64,000 nt of DNA from Lactuca virosa (GCA_928212115.1 CAKMRJ010005634.1:262579530-262643529), one strand, 5' to 3'; positions 12,784 through 23,478 are shown, numbered from the stretch's first letter. Notes: generated by a model not told the origin, from the letters alone. Numbers and translations are program-made.

Positions 12784-13167
12784 CTTTCAACTATAAGTTT
12801 ACAAGGATGAAGATATTGATAAGAATTTAATAGGAAAATTGATGAAAATGACCCATGGACTAACTCTCCATAGCCCAACAGCACAATGAATAGAACGATT
12901 TGAATGTACATCTAGTACTAACAGATGATAGCGTTTGGATAATAATTTCCGTGAGATTAGATGTCTGTCAATAATACTGGAATTACAGATGTAATAAGTT
13001 CGGGAAAAATGGCCTAGAAGTAGGCCTTACATCAACCAAGATGGGAAAATTTTGACAGAACTACGTCCTAATCAAGACCTAATAGGTCTAAGATTTACAT
13101 AGATAGGAAATTAGACTAGAGTTTTTACAGAAACTAGGTTATATCCAAAAGAGAAGTCGACGGGACT
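12784..13167 (-). other. Spacer between extra ORF and gag
   Basis: 384 bp without a convincing gene; short frames here look random. Because two separate starts are used, the spacer may hold an intron or an internal ribosome entry or re-initiation site, but I see no clear splice pair. Confidence 0.5.
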
Positions 13168-13791
13168 CTATCGGCGACGAGAACTACTAGAGTGAGTTCT
13201 TGACTCTGACAGAAGACGTTCTATGTCCCTCATACGCCTTTCAGATCTTGCTTGCTGAGCTCGAAGTTCTCTGACTTCAGCTTGGGTTTCAGCAAGTTCC
13301 CTCTGTAGAGCTGCATTGCGGACCTGAGTCCTCTCATGAGCAGACTCTAGCTGGCGAATGCGGACTGTGTTAATGCCAGAGTTGGCGTCATTCTCCACGA
13401 CTCGGTCGATAGTTGCTCGACCTTGCTCGGTGTTCCGAGCAATTCTACGAACCATGATGGGTAGGACCCTGTCAGCTGAACCTCCCTCGGTGAGGTTGTA
13501 GAAGCTTCTGTCTCCATTGTAAGGAATGGGTTGACCCTGTTCCTGAATCCATCTGTTCCATTTTGTGGCCCACAGAGGTATGGGTCCTTGAAATGTTGGA
13601 AGTGGGTTTGGGTCTTGAGCAGCTGGGGGTAGGTTGTTGACTTTTGGCTCTGAGTCAGAACCATCAGAAAAGCCTTCAGCTTCGTGATCATCCAAATGGA
13701 TTGGGTGATCATCTTCTGGCTCTTCTCCAAGCCATCCAGCATTGCCTTCGTTGGGATAGTACGGGTCTCCGGGGATATGGAATCCAGCCAT
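13168..13791 (-). CDS. Extra ORF upstream of gag, coiled-coil protein (207 aa)
   Basis: An intact 207-codon frame starting MAGFHIPGDPYYPNEGN. The first ~70 residues are acidic and proline-rich, the middle holds IPLWATKWNRWIQEQ, and residues ~145-195 form a charged, heptad-like region (LQRELAETQAEVRELRAQQ) predicted to be a coiled coil. It ends in a Ser/Arg tail. I recall similar proteins beginning MAG.H.P.DPN.PNE upstream of gag in Asteraceae gypsy elements; their function is unknown. The lack of stops, while the rest of the element is broken only by the LARD, suggests Gypsy A is fairly young. A role with Gag in particle assembly is only a guess. Confidence 0.75.
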   Translation of the reverse strand: MAGFHIPGDPYYPNEGNAGWLGEEPEDDHPIHLDDHEAEGFSDGSDSEPKVNNLPPAAQDPNPLPTFQGPIPLWATKWNRWIQEQGQPIPYNGDRSFYNLTEGGSADRVLPIMVRRIARNTEQGRATIDRVVENDANSGINTVRIRQLESAHERTQVRNAALQRELAETQAEVRELRAQQARSERRMRDIERLLSESRTHSSSSRRR

Positions 13792-14487
13792 GAAATCTAC
13801 GCGAGAAAAGGGATATAAGATATAACTAAGTAGACGATCTAATTAGATAATTATAAGATGATCTTTATCAGTTACTTCAATACTTGCGTAGTGCATACCA
13901 GTCATATGTAACCAAGACAGGATAGACCTTCGAATAAGTGACCCTAACTCTAAGCCCACAACCAAACAAGGAACAGGAAGTAAAGCAAAGATCACAGATT
14001 CTAAGTCTATGACACCCTAGTTACATACAACCTTAGCGTATCCACTTAGCAACTATTGACATACTAATAAAGACCTTTAGTTCTCAGATAAGTAGTTAAT
14101 AGTAACACAAAATACTCCTATAGTATTTTAAGTTTATGTTCTGTTCTACTGTTCTCATTGTAGTAGTGTTGGTAAGTTTTTAGACTTGCTGCAACCTCAC
14201 AACCATCCTTAGGCACATGCTAGTCACTCCTCGGATAATATAGTTGATCAGGCTATATCTTCCCAGGGTTGACCATATGTCTCTAAGTCTACTTGTGCTG
14301 CCCAACAATCGTAATACTTTTCTTCTGTCCTAGTGACACTGTTTTTAGTATGAATGCAGGTATGTATACTTGGTTAAATATTTTATTATTTAAAAGTATA
14401 AACTATTTATCAGAGTATTTTAATCCCGCTGTGTTTATAGTTCGTATATCTTTTATGGGTTGATATACTCGATTCACTATAAACAAT
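13792..14487 (-). other. Gypsy A 5' leader
   Basis: Non-coding leader between the PBS and the extra ORF. One part (about 13925-13990) resembles a segment of the element's own LTR (about 15752-15818); both contain CCACAACCAAACAAGGAACA. No gene is seen. Confidence 0.65.
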
Positions 14488-14499
14488 GCTCTGATACCA
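14488..14499 (-). other. Gypsy A primer binding site
   Basis: Minus strand TGGTATCAGAGC, three bases from the LTR end at 14503. It matches initiator Met tRNA. Confidence 0.88.
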
Positions 14500-16339
14500 A
14501 TCTGTCACACCCTAAAACCGGAACGGCGGAAACGTTCGGGGGTGGAGGACGTCATGTACAGTATCACAACAATGCAAAGTAGTAAACAAGCAACAATATC
14601 ATCCATTGCATTAATAATATAATTTAATACAAGTGTGTTCTGTCAAGTTATATAGACACCAAAAATATGAATCAAAATAAAAGATGAGTGTTGAACGAGC
14701 TCCATCTTCTCAAAACCTGGCACCGGTACCTGTCTACTGGTGTCCTGAGAATACAAGTTATTTTGAAAGAGTTTATCAGCTTTAAAGCTGGTGAGTTCAT
14801 AAGTATATTAGTGTCTGTATTTGTATGAAAGTGTTTGTAAGTCTGTAATGTATAAGTTTGTAAAATGTTTGTAAGTGTTTGTAATTGTTTTGAACTCGCC
14901 TAGAAAACCCTATGTTTCCTACTAAAAGTAGCCTTCTACCAAGGCATCTAGTATCTGTGTGTGTGTCTCTTGTAAGAGTATGTATTTTCCCAAATCTGAC
15001 TATCATTAACCAAAAATATAGTTTTTACATTGATGTTTATTGAGTGAAGATCACAAAGTGAATGTAATGGGAAATGAAATAGTACTGTAGTGTTGTATTA
15101 AGTAACTACTGTTGTACTAACTACCTTAAACCATCTGTTATTTAAAGTACCATGTGATCGGCCTGTATCCTGCTACCGACTATAAACACGACGATGTAAG
15201 ACGTCGTAAAAATGACGTTTGGCACCCGTAGACTTGCAAGTCCCACTATAGCGAGCAGCAAGGTGTAGGATAGTCAATCCAGTATAGATCTATACACAAA
15301 CTCATACGCTCCCCACTTAAGGAGATTATGGATACAAAACGGGCCATGACAGGTAATGCCATGCCCCCGTTACGTGGCTCACATAACTGTAGTAATGTTC
15401 TAGTATATGTATGTGCTAGCTGTACTGTGTGTTCTCTCCCTGTCTAGCATGTATGTATGTTCTCTCTGTATGGTATTGTTTGTTTCTCATCATAGTATTC
15501 TCTATCTGTATGTTATGTTCTCTCTATATGGTATTGACTCATGTATGAACTGACTCTTTTGTATGTTTCACTGTTCTAGTAATAGTATTAGTATCTCCCT
15601 AAACTATACCTATTATAGCTTACTAGTAATGTTGTTTGAATGTATGAACATGTGTGTATACCTTTGCTACCCAAAGGTAGTGAACTGAATGAAAGAAGGA
15701 ACTTTTATATCTATATACATATACATAATATATAACTAGGATTCAAACAACCTTCGGACAAATAACCTAAATACCCTAAGTCCACAACCAAACAAGGAAC
15801 AAGAAGTAAGGTGAGCTATCAGTCCTAAGACCTTTCCATCCTACTTATATAACTATACCTATATAGATACACATTTAACAGAATATAAGTTTAAAAGAGT
15901 TTAATAAAAGTATTTGATATGTAAAAGAGTTTGTAAAACAGTTTGAAGTAAAACAGTTTGATAACACAGTTTGAAAAGTAAGAAATCCACTTGTTTGGTA
16001 GTTATTAATCACATGTGATTGATATAATAACTATAATAGTTCAACTTGTATCCCCCCCATAAAAGTATTTAAAATCATTTAAAAGGTTGATTAAGGGGTA
16101 TGAACTCACCTGTAGTGAGTGGTTTGGATGAACGGATTGATATAGGATGCTAAGTGTCAAGTGAAGACTTGTACATACACAAGGATCCTAGTTAACATAT
16201 AATAACACATATATGTATCCAATTAGTCATTAAACAACTAATTAACCAAGTTAAGACATACTAAGACATGTAAAACACTTGTTTTAAGTGCTATAAGTGC
16301 TAAGGATTGCATCTAAGGGTTGTAGGACTTGGCTATTGA

Positions 16340-17160
16340 GTTTGGGGTCCAAGGGTAAACTCTTTATGAGTTTACGGTTTTGGGACCAACTCTTATTGAG
16401 TTTATGGTCATAAATCGATGAGTTTACGGCCGTAAACTCATGGTACTTATACCATTTTGTGTTTTGAAGCTTTAAAGGTCAGAAGAAGCATTCCTACTTC
16501 AAGTCTAAGCCTTTGGAAGTGATTAGGGCACCATTTCACTCCTTTGTGGAGTTTACGGTCCATGGACCATTTCCCCTTGGGTTTACTGCCGTAAACCCTC
16601 ATGGTTTATGGTATTTTTGATGTTTAAGGTCCTAAGCTCTTTAAGGATATGATCTAGACTAGTATTCAAGGCTTGGTAAGGGACTAGGGCACACTTTGGC
16701 CCCTTCATTAGGGTTTACGGTCCAAGAACATCTTGGACCGTAAACACCTTTGATCTTGTGTTTCCTTGTGTTTTCTAGATGTTTAAGAAGTGAAGTAAGC
16801 CTTATAACAAGCCAAGGTAAAAGTACTTACTATGTAGAAGCTTGAAAGGGTGTTAGAAGTCCAAGAACACTAGTGTGTGTTCTTGGTGAAACTAAGAACA
16901 CTTGAAGATCTACACAAATGGAATGATTTCACTGATGGAATCACGTAAGATCACTAGATTAAGTAAGATATCGACTAAACAAGGCAAGAAACACTTACTT
17001 TCTTGAAGATCTTGAAGAAAAGTTGGATGATACTTGAGAGAGAAATGAGTTCTAGTTCTTGAAAATGTGAAAAAGTGAATAAAATGGCTAAGTGCCATAT
17101 TTATACCCCATGGGGTTTACGGCCGTAAACTCCTTGTTTAGGTCGTAAACTCCAAACTCT
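16340..17160 (-). promoter_or_regulatory. Palindrome cluster of the Gypsy A LTR promoter
   Basis: GTTTACGGCCGTAAAC occurs as a perfect palindrome at 16422-16437 (20 bp with its flanks) and 17115-17130. A 15-bp inverted repeat with a 3-nt loop spans 16713-16745. Degenerate half sites lie at about 16370, 16405, 16552, 16580 and 17145. The 17115 copy lies 9 bp upstream (minus strand) of the TATA box. Confidence 0.75.
17098..17105 (-). promoter_or_regulatory. Gypsy A TATA box
   Basis: Minus strand GGGGTATAAATATGGC gives a consensus TATAAATA. Its place in the first tenth of the LTR fits a U3 promoter, and transcription would run toward the PBS. Confidence 0.7.
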
Positions 17161-17340
17161 TGGAGTTTTGGGACTTTATTGTTGCACAATAAACCCTAGG
17201 GTATCCTCTCTCCTGTTATCTCTTGAAGTACTAACTTAAAACACTCAAACTGACTCCAAAATGCTTAACAGTTAGCAGAAACAGTTTTGACTTCTATTGA
17301 AGTGAATGATTGTACAGTATAGAAATTTCGGGTTGTCACA

Positions 17341-18013
17341 TGAACATACTGTAATTCTGTGATTCTGACTCTTGTTTAGAATTTCTTGGATTTTACTTAT
17401 AAAGTTGTTTTCGTCAAAAATCGATCTAAGAGATATAAACCAAATTGTATGAGAGGCTATGGTGTTATGATGAATTTATATATGGGATTGAAATCAAAAT
17501 GAAACAAGTGATTTACAAGGAAAACCCTTGATCCTTGCTAGGATCTCCGACATAAAACCTTGGGAGGTGTTAATGATCAATTTCCTTGTCTAATTTTATT
17601 GAATGAAAAGCAAGTTACAGAAATAAGATTGAAAGTACAAGTACAAGTGTATCAGTGAGTCTAATTAGCCAAAAAAAATTGTGTTCATTGTGTGTCTTTT
17701 AAAAGTGTATATATAGCCAAGGTTATGTAACTAAAAGTCTGATATTGCTGTGATCCTGTTGAACTAGTATTTGCACATTGCCTTGACTTGGTATTTTCAG
17801 GTCTTAAACCTGATTGAAACGATTCATCGTTGTTAATAATTTCATTGTTCATTAATTTTGCACATGTGAAGAATAAATAAGAAACATTTATGTTAACTTT
17901 GTTAGGAACAAATAACAACGGTGATGGTCAGGATCCTGATTTATGTTTCGGGATCCTGACACTCCTATAAGATCCAGAATCCTAGATAGGTTTGAGGATC
18001 ATAACCCCTAACA
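17341..18013 (-). repeat. Gypsy B 3' LTR
   Basis: On the minus strand it starts TGTTAGGGGTTATGATCC at 18013, right after a polypurine tract. It has a TATA box at 17708-17715. Over ~300 bp it matches, in the opposite orientation, the sequence from 22448. The left end is uncertain because Gypsy A abuts it at 17340. It is rich in AGGATCCTGA-like words. Confidence 0.75.
17708..17715 (-). promoter_or_regulatory. TATA box of the Gypsy B LTR
   Basis: Minus strand GGCTATATATACAC, about 300 bp into the LTR. The matching site in the inverted homologue is TATAAATAC near 22723. Confidence 0.6.
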
Positions 18014-18027
18014 CTTTCCCCCAAATT
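18014..18027 (-). other. Gypsy B polypurine tract
   Basis: Minus strand AATTTGGGGGAAAG directly precedes the LTR start TGTTAGGGG. This fixes the orientation of the element as minus. Confidence 0.8.
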
Positions 18028-18294
18028 ATACCTAAAAAATAATTAAATTAATTTCAAGTATTTAAAGCGTATAATTTAATTAAGTTGAAAATAAAGAATT
18101 GAAATTCAAACTCTAACGGATAGAAATTAGGCATGATTATCCGTAAAATCAATTCTCTCTCCTCTGTGATCCCAAATAAATAGGGTATAGGGGTTATCGA
18201 TCATGCTTTACTTCTTTCAGCTTTCCTTTGAGTGTTTATCAGTCCCCTTATTGTCTTATTTTCTCTTATTTTTCTTGTTTTCACTTCATCGACT

Positions 18295-19780
18295 ATGGAC
18301 AAAATGATACTCCGTTCTCACAGCAGTGTCCTCGCTGCTTCTAAGGATGATTTTGTTGATCAGAAAATCCTGAATTACGAGGAGACTTGTTCTCTTAGCA
18401 AGGTCCATATTATATATTTGAAAGCAAATGAGGCTTTCCCTACCGGCACCATCTTCAAATCTTCTGATGTTAACCTCCAACCAGATTTTGTCTATCCTAC
18501 TAGGGTATGCTTCCTCAAGTACCCTTTCTCTTTGAGCATGAATTACACTTTTTTCGGCGTCATCTCTGATTTCTTCGAAGTCACTAGAAATTCCTACATT
18601 CTGACCATGCATGTGATCTGGAGGATTCTCTTCTAGATTGATCGGCTAAATCAGTCCATGGATCTCAAGTTTATCGAAGCTAGCCTATGTCTACGATATC
18701 TAAACCTTTGTGTCTTCTTGCTTATTGTTTAAAGTCAAACCCAATATAACACATCTTGCTCTTAAAACCAAACATAACAATGGTTCTTGGAAATAAAGGT
18801 TTTTCTTTGTGAGATGAGCCTTCATTCCCAACGACGATCTCCTAAAAAACGAATTGGGTAAAGAAGGGTAGTATATTATTTGTTAGGGATCAGAGATTCA
18901 TAGTCTTCTTATTTTATGTGATTTTTTGCAGCTATTAAAATTGAAGAAATTGCTCCTTCCAATGAAGAAACCAAAGAGAAGATCAAGAATCTCATTGCCT
19001 TTCCTGAAATCGAAAGAACCTTCAAATCTAAGCCATCCAGCTTCCAAGAGATCCTCTATGACTCTTAGGACTTAAGGCCATCAGTTCTGGTGCCCGCTTT
19101 TCCCTCTCAGACCTTAAGGAGGCTATATCAGGCGAACAACATGTGATTAAGAAGTAAAAGCCTTCTTCTTACCGTCCTCCAATGAGGGTTGTGATCGAAT
19201 TATACGTGAAAACCCTTGGATCCTAGAAGAGTAAGACTTTTGATTTATTGGACCTTAGTTTCGAGAGTGCGGTTGCCAATGAAGCTATGAAGTAGTTAAT
19301 CTCCTTCTCACAAGCTGTAAGTACTTCCAAATACTATTTTCTCTTTTATGCTTTTAGTTTACTGAAAGCATTCTATCTCAAGTCGTGGATCATGTTTCTT
19401 TATCCATTGGGGGTATGGAGTTGAGCGCTGAAGAAGCTGACCGTGCACTGAAGGAACATGAGAAGGTTTGGAAGGCAACCAATGAGGATATTTTGAAGAG
19501 GGTGGAGAAGTTGAGAAAGCAGAAGGCAAATAGGGAAGAAGGACACGCCTTGTACATCAAGGAGGTGATTGTTGAGGTGAAGAGTAGTTCTAATGAAGCC
19601 ATCTGGGAAGCAAAGATCAAGCTAGCGGATGATGTAGGGAATGCATGATCCTGGAACATGGTTGGATAGCGTGAAGCGCTAGCCAAGTTAACTGGCAAGC
19701 ATGTTAATGTCAGCCAGGATCATATGGGGCAGGTAAAGGAGGAGAGAACAAGGAGACATAGGTGGCTCCAAGTGGTGGTG
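18295..19780 (+). pseudogene. Antisense extra ORF of Gypsy B (Transposase_28-like)
   Basis: A degraded gene on the plus strand, opposite to the element's own pol. Exon-like frame 1 (ATG 18295, open to 18636) includes YPFSLSMNYTFFGVISDFFE and a WRILF end, which I recognise as the plant 'putative gypsy type transposon' (Transposase_28) domain. Broken frames with WK.RFFFVR follow at ~18790-18830, then a plausible intron (donor near 18858, acceptor TTTTTTGCAG near 18931). A highly charged coiled coil (19385-19648: EEADRALKEHEKVWKATNED...) closes it. In-frame stops and shifts make it a pseudogene. Such antisense ORFs are known in Tat elements; their function is unknown. Confidence 0.6.
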
Positions 19781-19789
19781 ATCAAACCG

Positions 19790-20950
19790 TGAATTAGATT
19801 TGATTGGCTTTAAAAACAATTTTTAATTTGGCCTATTAAACAATTTTATTTTTCTTTTTGTTGGGTTGGTGGGCAACCCTATTTAATTTTCAAGCCTTGA
19901 TTTTACTATCTCTTTGCGTGGTTGACTTGGTGGTAGAAATAGGATTAAAATAGGTTTTTTTAAGGGTTATCATATAATTTGGATCTTAAAGAGTTTAGGG
20001 TTTAAAAACATTATAGGATCTTAAAGATATGAAATAAACAATTATTTGATTGGTATATGTAAGTAGTCAGAACCCCAATGCTCGAAAGAGATAAAATTTT
20101 GTTTTAAAAGTAAGAAGACCTTTATAAGAAAAGGGTATCTTTTTCTTATTTTATGGAAAAATTTAGGCGTAGTAAACATAGAATATAAGGATAGATAGAA
20201 CTTGGTGGGAGATTTCTCATTCTCTTCCTTAGATTTTAATTAGACTTTTAACTGTTTCTTCAAACTTTTCATTAGGACTCTGGAAATCAAGAAGTATTTT
20301 TTAATCATGAGGCTTGAACTGAGGAAAACCTTTCTAATTCGTGAGAAAAACTTCATCTTAAGAGTCCATTGGGGTAGACACCATCTTTAGGATATGTAGG
20401 GAAAATATAAACTTATGTTGGGGGAGATCCCAACTTAGGTTTTTCTAGGTAAAATCCCAAAATAGAAAATATTTGGGAAGATCCCAAGTTAGAATTTTAC
20501 TAGGGAAGATCCCAACTTAAGATTTTACTAGGGAAGATAACATGATAATGTTATAAACCGTAGATTTATCTTTAGGATCTTAACATATGTTTAGAAATAA
20601 GAGGGTTGTCAAGTCATTAAAGCTTGAAATGATCCCCTTATTCATATTTCATACTTACTTATTGCGCGTCCAAGCAGGGTGTGGAAACCCAAACATGGAT
20701 GAAAGAGGTTATTAACTTCTTAAACCTTAGAGGTAATTATATATATTGGTCGGAGGAGAGATTATTAATCTCTATTCTTTTGTGCTATGATCTTTCAAGC
20801 TTCTTCATGTTGAAAACGTTATCTTGTGGAAGGTGTTAGCTTGGCTAACGTCGCTTCAATTCTTAAGTCAGTAATAATCTCGAGAGAAAGACAATTCAAG
20901 GGAAAAGTGAAGGTAATGACTAGGTACGTACCTTGACTTTGTCATAATGA
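19790..20950. other. Non-coding 3' region of Gypsy B with short tandem repeat
   Basis: No gene is recognised. At 20419-20540 an imperfect ~28-bp tandem unit (GGGAAGATCCCAACTTAAGA followed by TTTTACTA) occurs about four times. The rest is AT-rich, low-information sequence between the antisense ORF and pol. Confidence 0.55.
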
Positions 20951-22447
20951 AGTATTTTGACTTTGACTGGTGTAATGTATGCTTTAAGGTGGATGGAATT
21001 CAAGAATGTTGGCAAATGATTCCCTTCTAGAGTAGCTAGCCAATGCGGCCATTTCCTACTTCTAAATCGATGAGATAAGGGCCTTCCCATTTAGGTGAAA
21101 GCTTACCATCCTTACGATCCTTGGTATTTTGAAATTATTTTCTTAGAACCTAGTCGCCCACTTGGAATCTTCTGTCCTTAATATTTCTATTGTAGGCTTT
21201 ATCGATCCTTTGTTGATGAGTTATAATGTGGATATTAGCAGAGTCCCTTATTTCATCAATAGTGTTAAGATCCTGAGCCAGGATCGTATCATTATTGTCC
21301 TGAGTCTGGAGTTGGTATCTTGCCGTTGGGATAAATACTTTAGTTGGGATCACGGCTTTTGCTCCAAATATTGAGGAGTATGGGGTTTGGATTGTTGTCG
21401 TTTTTGTTTTAGTCCTATCTCCCCAAAGGATGAAAGGAAGTTCTTCGGTCTTCCTTTCTTCGTCTAGTATCTTTTTTAGTTTATTGACTATGATCTTATT
21501 ACTGGACTCTACTTACACGTTAGCTTGAGGGTGAACTGGGGTGGACAATATCATTTTGATTCCTCAACTGGTGGAAAACTCCCTTGCTCTTTCATTGATG
21601 AATTGGGACCGATTATCGTATATGATTTTGGTTGGGATCCCGAATCTAGTAAGGATATTACGCTTGATGAATGAGACTACCTCCTTATCTTTTACTTGAA
21701 CAAAAGCTTCAGATTCTATCCACTATGAAAACTAATATGTCATCACTAGCATGAAGACCTTTCCACCTGGTGCCTTGGGTAGTTTGCCGACTATGTTAAT
21801 TCCACATTTCAAGAACGACCAATGAGAAATGATGGGGTGCAAGAGTTCTACTGGTTGATAAATATTGTTATGTATTTCGCAAACATCACATTTTTGAGCG
21901 GGTAAGAAGGCATCGCTCTTTCATGGTTGGCCAGTAATATCCTATTCTTAATACTTTGGAACGTAAGGATCTGCCGCCAATGCGGTTGCCACAGTCCCCT
22001 TCATGTATATCTTTCAAAACTTCCATAGCTTCAAGACCTTCTAAGAATATTAGGTTTGGTCGTATCATGGACTTTTTGTATAATACTCCATGAATCATCA
22101 AAAAGCATGAGAACCTCATTTTGAATGCCCTATCACTTTTTGGTTATTTTGGGATTATACCACTTTGGAGGTATTCTGTGATGGGCCGAATCCAGGATCT
22201 TGAATGTTGTTGGTCATCTCGAATGTTTGACCAAGCATTGGGATCATGGTGAGGGGGCTGGAGATGAGGATCTTTGATTGTTCTGATGCTATTGGCGGTG
22301 TGATCATCTTGTATCTTGGTTGGATCTTCTATTGGAGGGATCATTATGTAAACTATCGGGATCTTGGTCTCCTGTGGGATCCTAAGAGAAGATCCTAGAT
22401 TGTCTAGTGCATCTATTTCAGTATTATCTTCTCTAGGAATTTGTTTT
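20951..22447 (-). pseudogene. pol: Gypsy B RNase H tail and integrase, broken
   Basis: On the minus strand: the RNase H end (PREDNTEIDALDNLGSSLR, ~22345-22440); an integrase zinc-binding region with EVLKDIHEGDCGNRIGGRSL and LRIGYYWPTM (21886-22119); a catalytic core with DNRSQFINERA and HPQANV (~21510-21620); a C-terminal part (VIPTKVFIPTARYQLQ..., 21150-21353); and a WEGPYLI-type end (~20951-21100). Integrase joins the DNA copy to the host genome. The frame is interrupted by several stops and shifts. The motif set fits Tat/Retand pol. Confidence 0.75.
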
Positions 22448-22830
22448 TGTTAGGGTCAGGATCCTCAAACATCCAGGATCCTCAGCTACCTCAGGATCCT
22501 GGCTATCACCGTTATTATTTTTATTAACATTTATAACGGTTATATTCTGTTCATAATTAATATAAATGGAGAAGTAGTCAAGGGAAGACTCCTTCACAAC
22601 GAAGAATCAGTCCAACCACACTTAAGACCCGGAAATACCAAGTCAAAGCACATTTTAAATACCAGTTCAGCAGGATCCGGGGAATATCGGACATTTAGTT
22701 ACTTAATATAGACTATAAATACACCTGTAAAACACACACAACGGGGACAATTCTCTGACACCTTACTCATATAGGTTTACTTTATCAGTTGTAATCATAT
22801 TATCGACCTCATCTCTGTAACAAAAGAAGA
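22448..22830 (+). repeat. Plus-oriented LTR fragment of the Gypsy B family
   Basis: Starts TGTTAGGGTCAGGATCCTC. Over ~300 bp it aligns with the reverse complement of 17700-18013, including the GAAATACCAAGTCAA block and the TATA region (TATAAATAC near 22723). It joins head-on to the RNase H codons of Gypsy B. The right end is unclear, near CTCTGTAACA at ~22826. It is either the 5' part of a second, truncated element or a rearranged LTR. Confidence 0.65.
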
Positions 22831-23184
22831 ACAACATTTATGCGTTTTTAAGATTTGAGAAAATAAAATAAAATAAAATTAAATATTTTTGTATTTAAGG
22901 AATTTTCTTAAAAAGAAAATAAAAACATAAATAAACAAATTATTTTTTAATTTTTGAAGTTTTCTGAAAAAGAATTAAAAATAGAAAAGATTGAAAAACT
23001 AAACAAAGATAAGAAACATTATACATAAAGTACAAAAGGATATTTGAAAATCCGAACCACAAATGAACAGTGGATTGCGAACTACTGCGAACGTTCGCAC
23101 CGGTTCGCAGTGTTAAAATAGACTGCGGATGAATAGTAGACTGTGAACTACTGCGAGCGTTCACACCGGTTCGCAGTGTGAACT
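22831..23184 (-). other. Copia 1 3' untranslated region with TTCGCA palindromes
   Basis: AT-rich sequence, then two imperfect ~35-bp repeats (23079-23113 and 23145-23180) with the 14-bp palindrome TGCGAACGTTCGCA at 23086-23099 and CCGGTTCGCAGTGT after it. They lie just 3' of the Copia 1 stop codon (minus strand). No 3' LTR or polypurine tract of Copia 1 can be found, so this end is probably lost. Confidence 0.55.
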
Positions 23185-23478
23185 TTATTGATGCGAAAGT
23201 GGTTTTGGTACAGATTCAACTTCCACCATTCCTAGGGCTTGAAGAATTCTATTGAAGGTTGTTTCAGGCAAGGCTTTTGTGAATATGTCAGCCAATTGAT
23301 CAGCGGATCTTACGAAGTGAATTTCAACATTGCCATCTTCTATGTGAACCTTAATGAAATGATACCTCAGTGATATATGTTTCGTCTTTGAGTGTTGCAC
23401 TGGGTTGTGAATCCAAATAACCTGGGAAGTGCATGAGGCAGCAACTATATACTCAGCTTCAACTGTTGATAGGGACAC
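23185..23478 (-). pseudogene. pol: Copia 1 RNase H end
   Basis: The ORF holds MSLSTVEAEYIVAASCTSQV and HSKTKHISLRYHFIKVHIED, the classic C-terminal part of copia RNase H, then DQLADIFTKALPE and a natural-looking end. It would degrade the RNA strand during reverse transcription. Copies usually have a CDN-type segment between 'QVIW' and 'NPVQHSKTKH'; here that segment is missing (IHNPVQ directly), so the domain is internally deleted. Confidence 0.8.

Larger units (their letters stand above)
12058..17340 (-). mobile_element. Gypsy A: truncated Ty3/gypsy (Tekay-like) element
   Basis: Reading leftwards from 17340: a 2.84 kb LTR, PBS, leader, an extra ORF, then gag, which is cut at 12058 by the LARD. 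The rest of pol, if it survives, lies beyond the left window edge. The extra ORF before gag, the Met PBS and the TGTGACA termini fit the chromovirus Tekay group common in Asteraceae. The base right of the LTR (TGAAC, 17341-17345) is one candidate target duplication; its partner is out of view. Confidence 0.8.
14503..17340 (-). repeat. Gypsy A 5' LTR (2,838 bp)
   Basis: On the minus strand it begins TGTGACAACCCGAAATTTC and ends GGGTGTGACA next to the PBS. It holds a TATA box (17098-17105) and many GTTTACGG palindromes on both sides of it (16340-17160). A TATG/TCTC-rich, loosely repetitive stretch lies at 15400-15560. No coding region is seen; the short frames at 14797-15006 and 16910-17098 look accidental. 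Confidence 0.85.
17341..22447 (-). mobile_element. Gypsy B: decayed Tat/Retand-type element
   Basis: On the minus strand: an RNase H tail and integrase (22447 to ~20951), a long 3' region with an ORF on the opposite strand, a polypurine tract (18014-18027) and a 3' LTR (18013 leftwards). A long pol-to-LTR gap carrying an antisense ORF is a hallmark of the Tat lineage. Gag, protease and most of the reverse transcriptase are missing at the 22447 junction. Gypsy A lies at or inside the left LTR. Confidence 0.75.
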
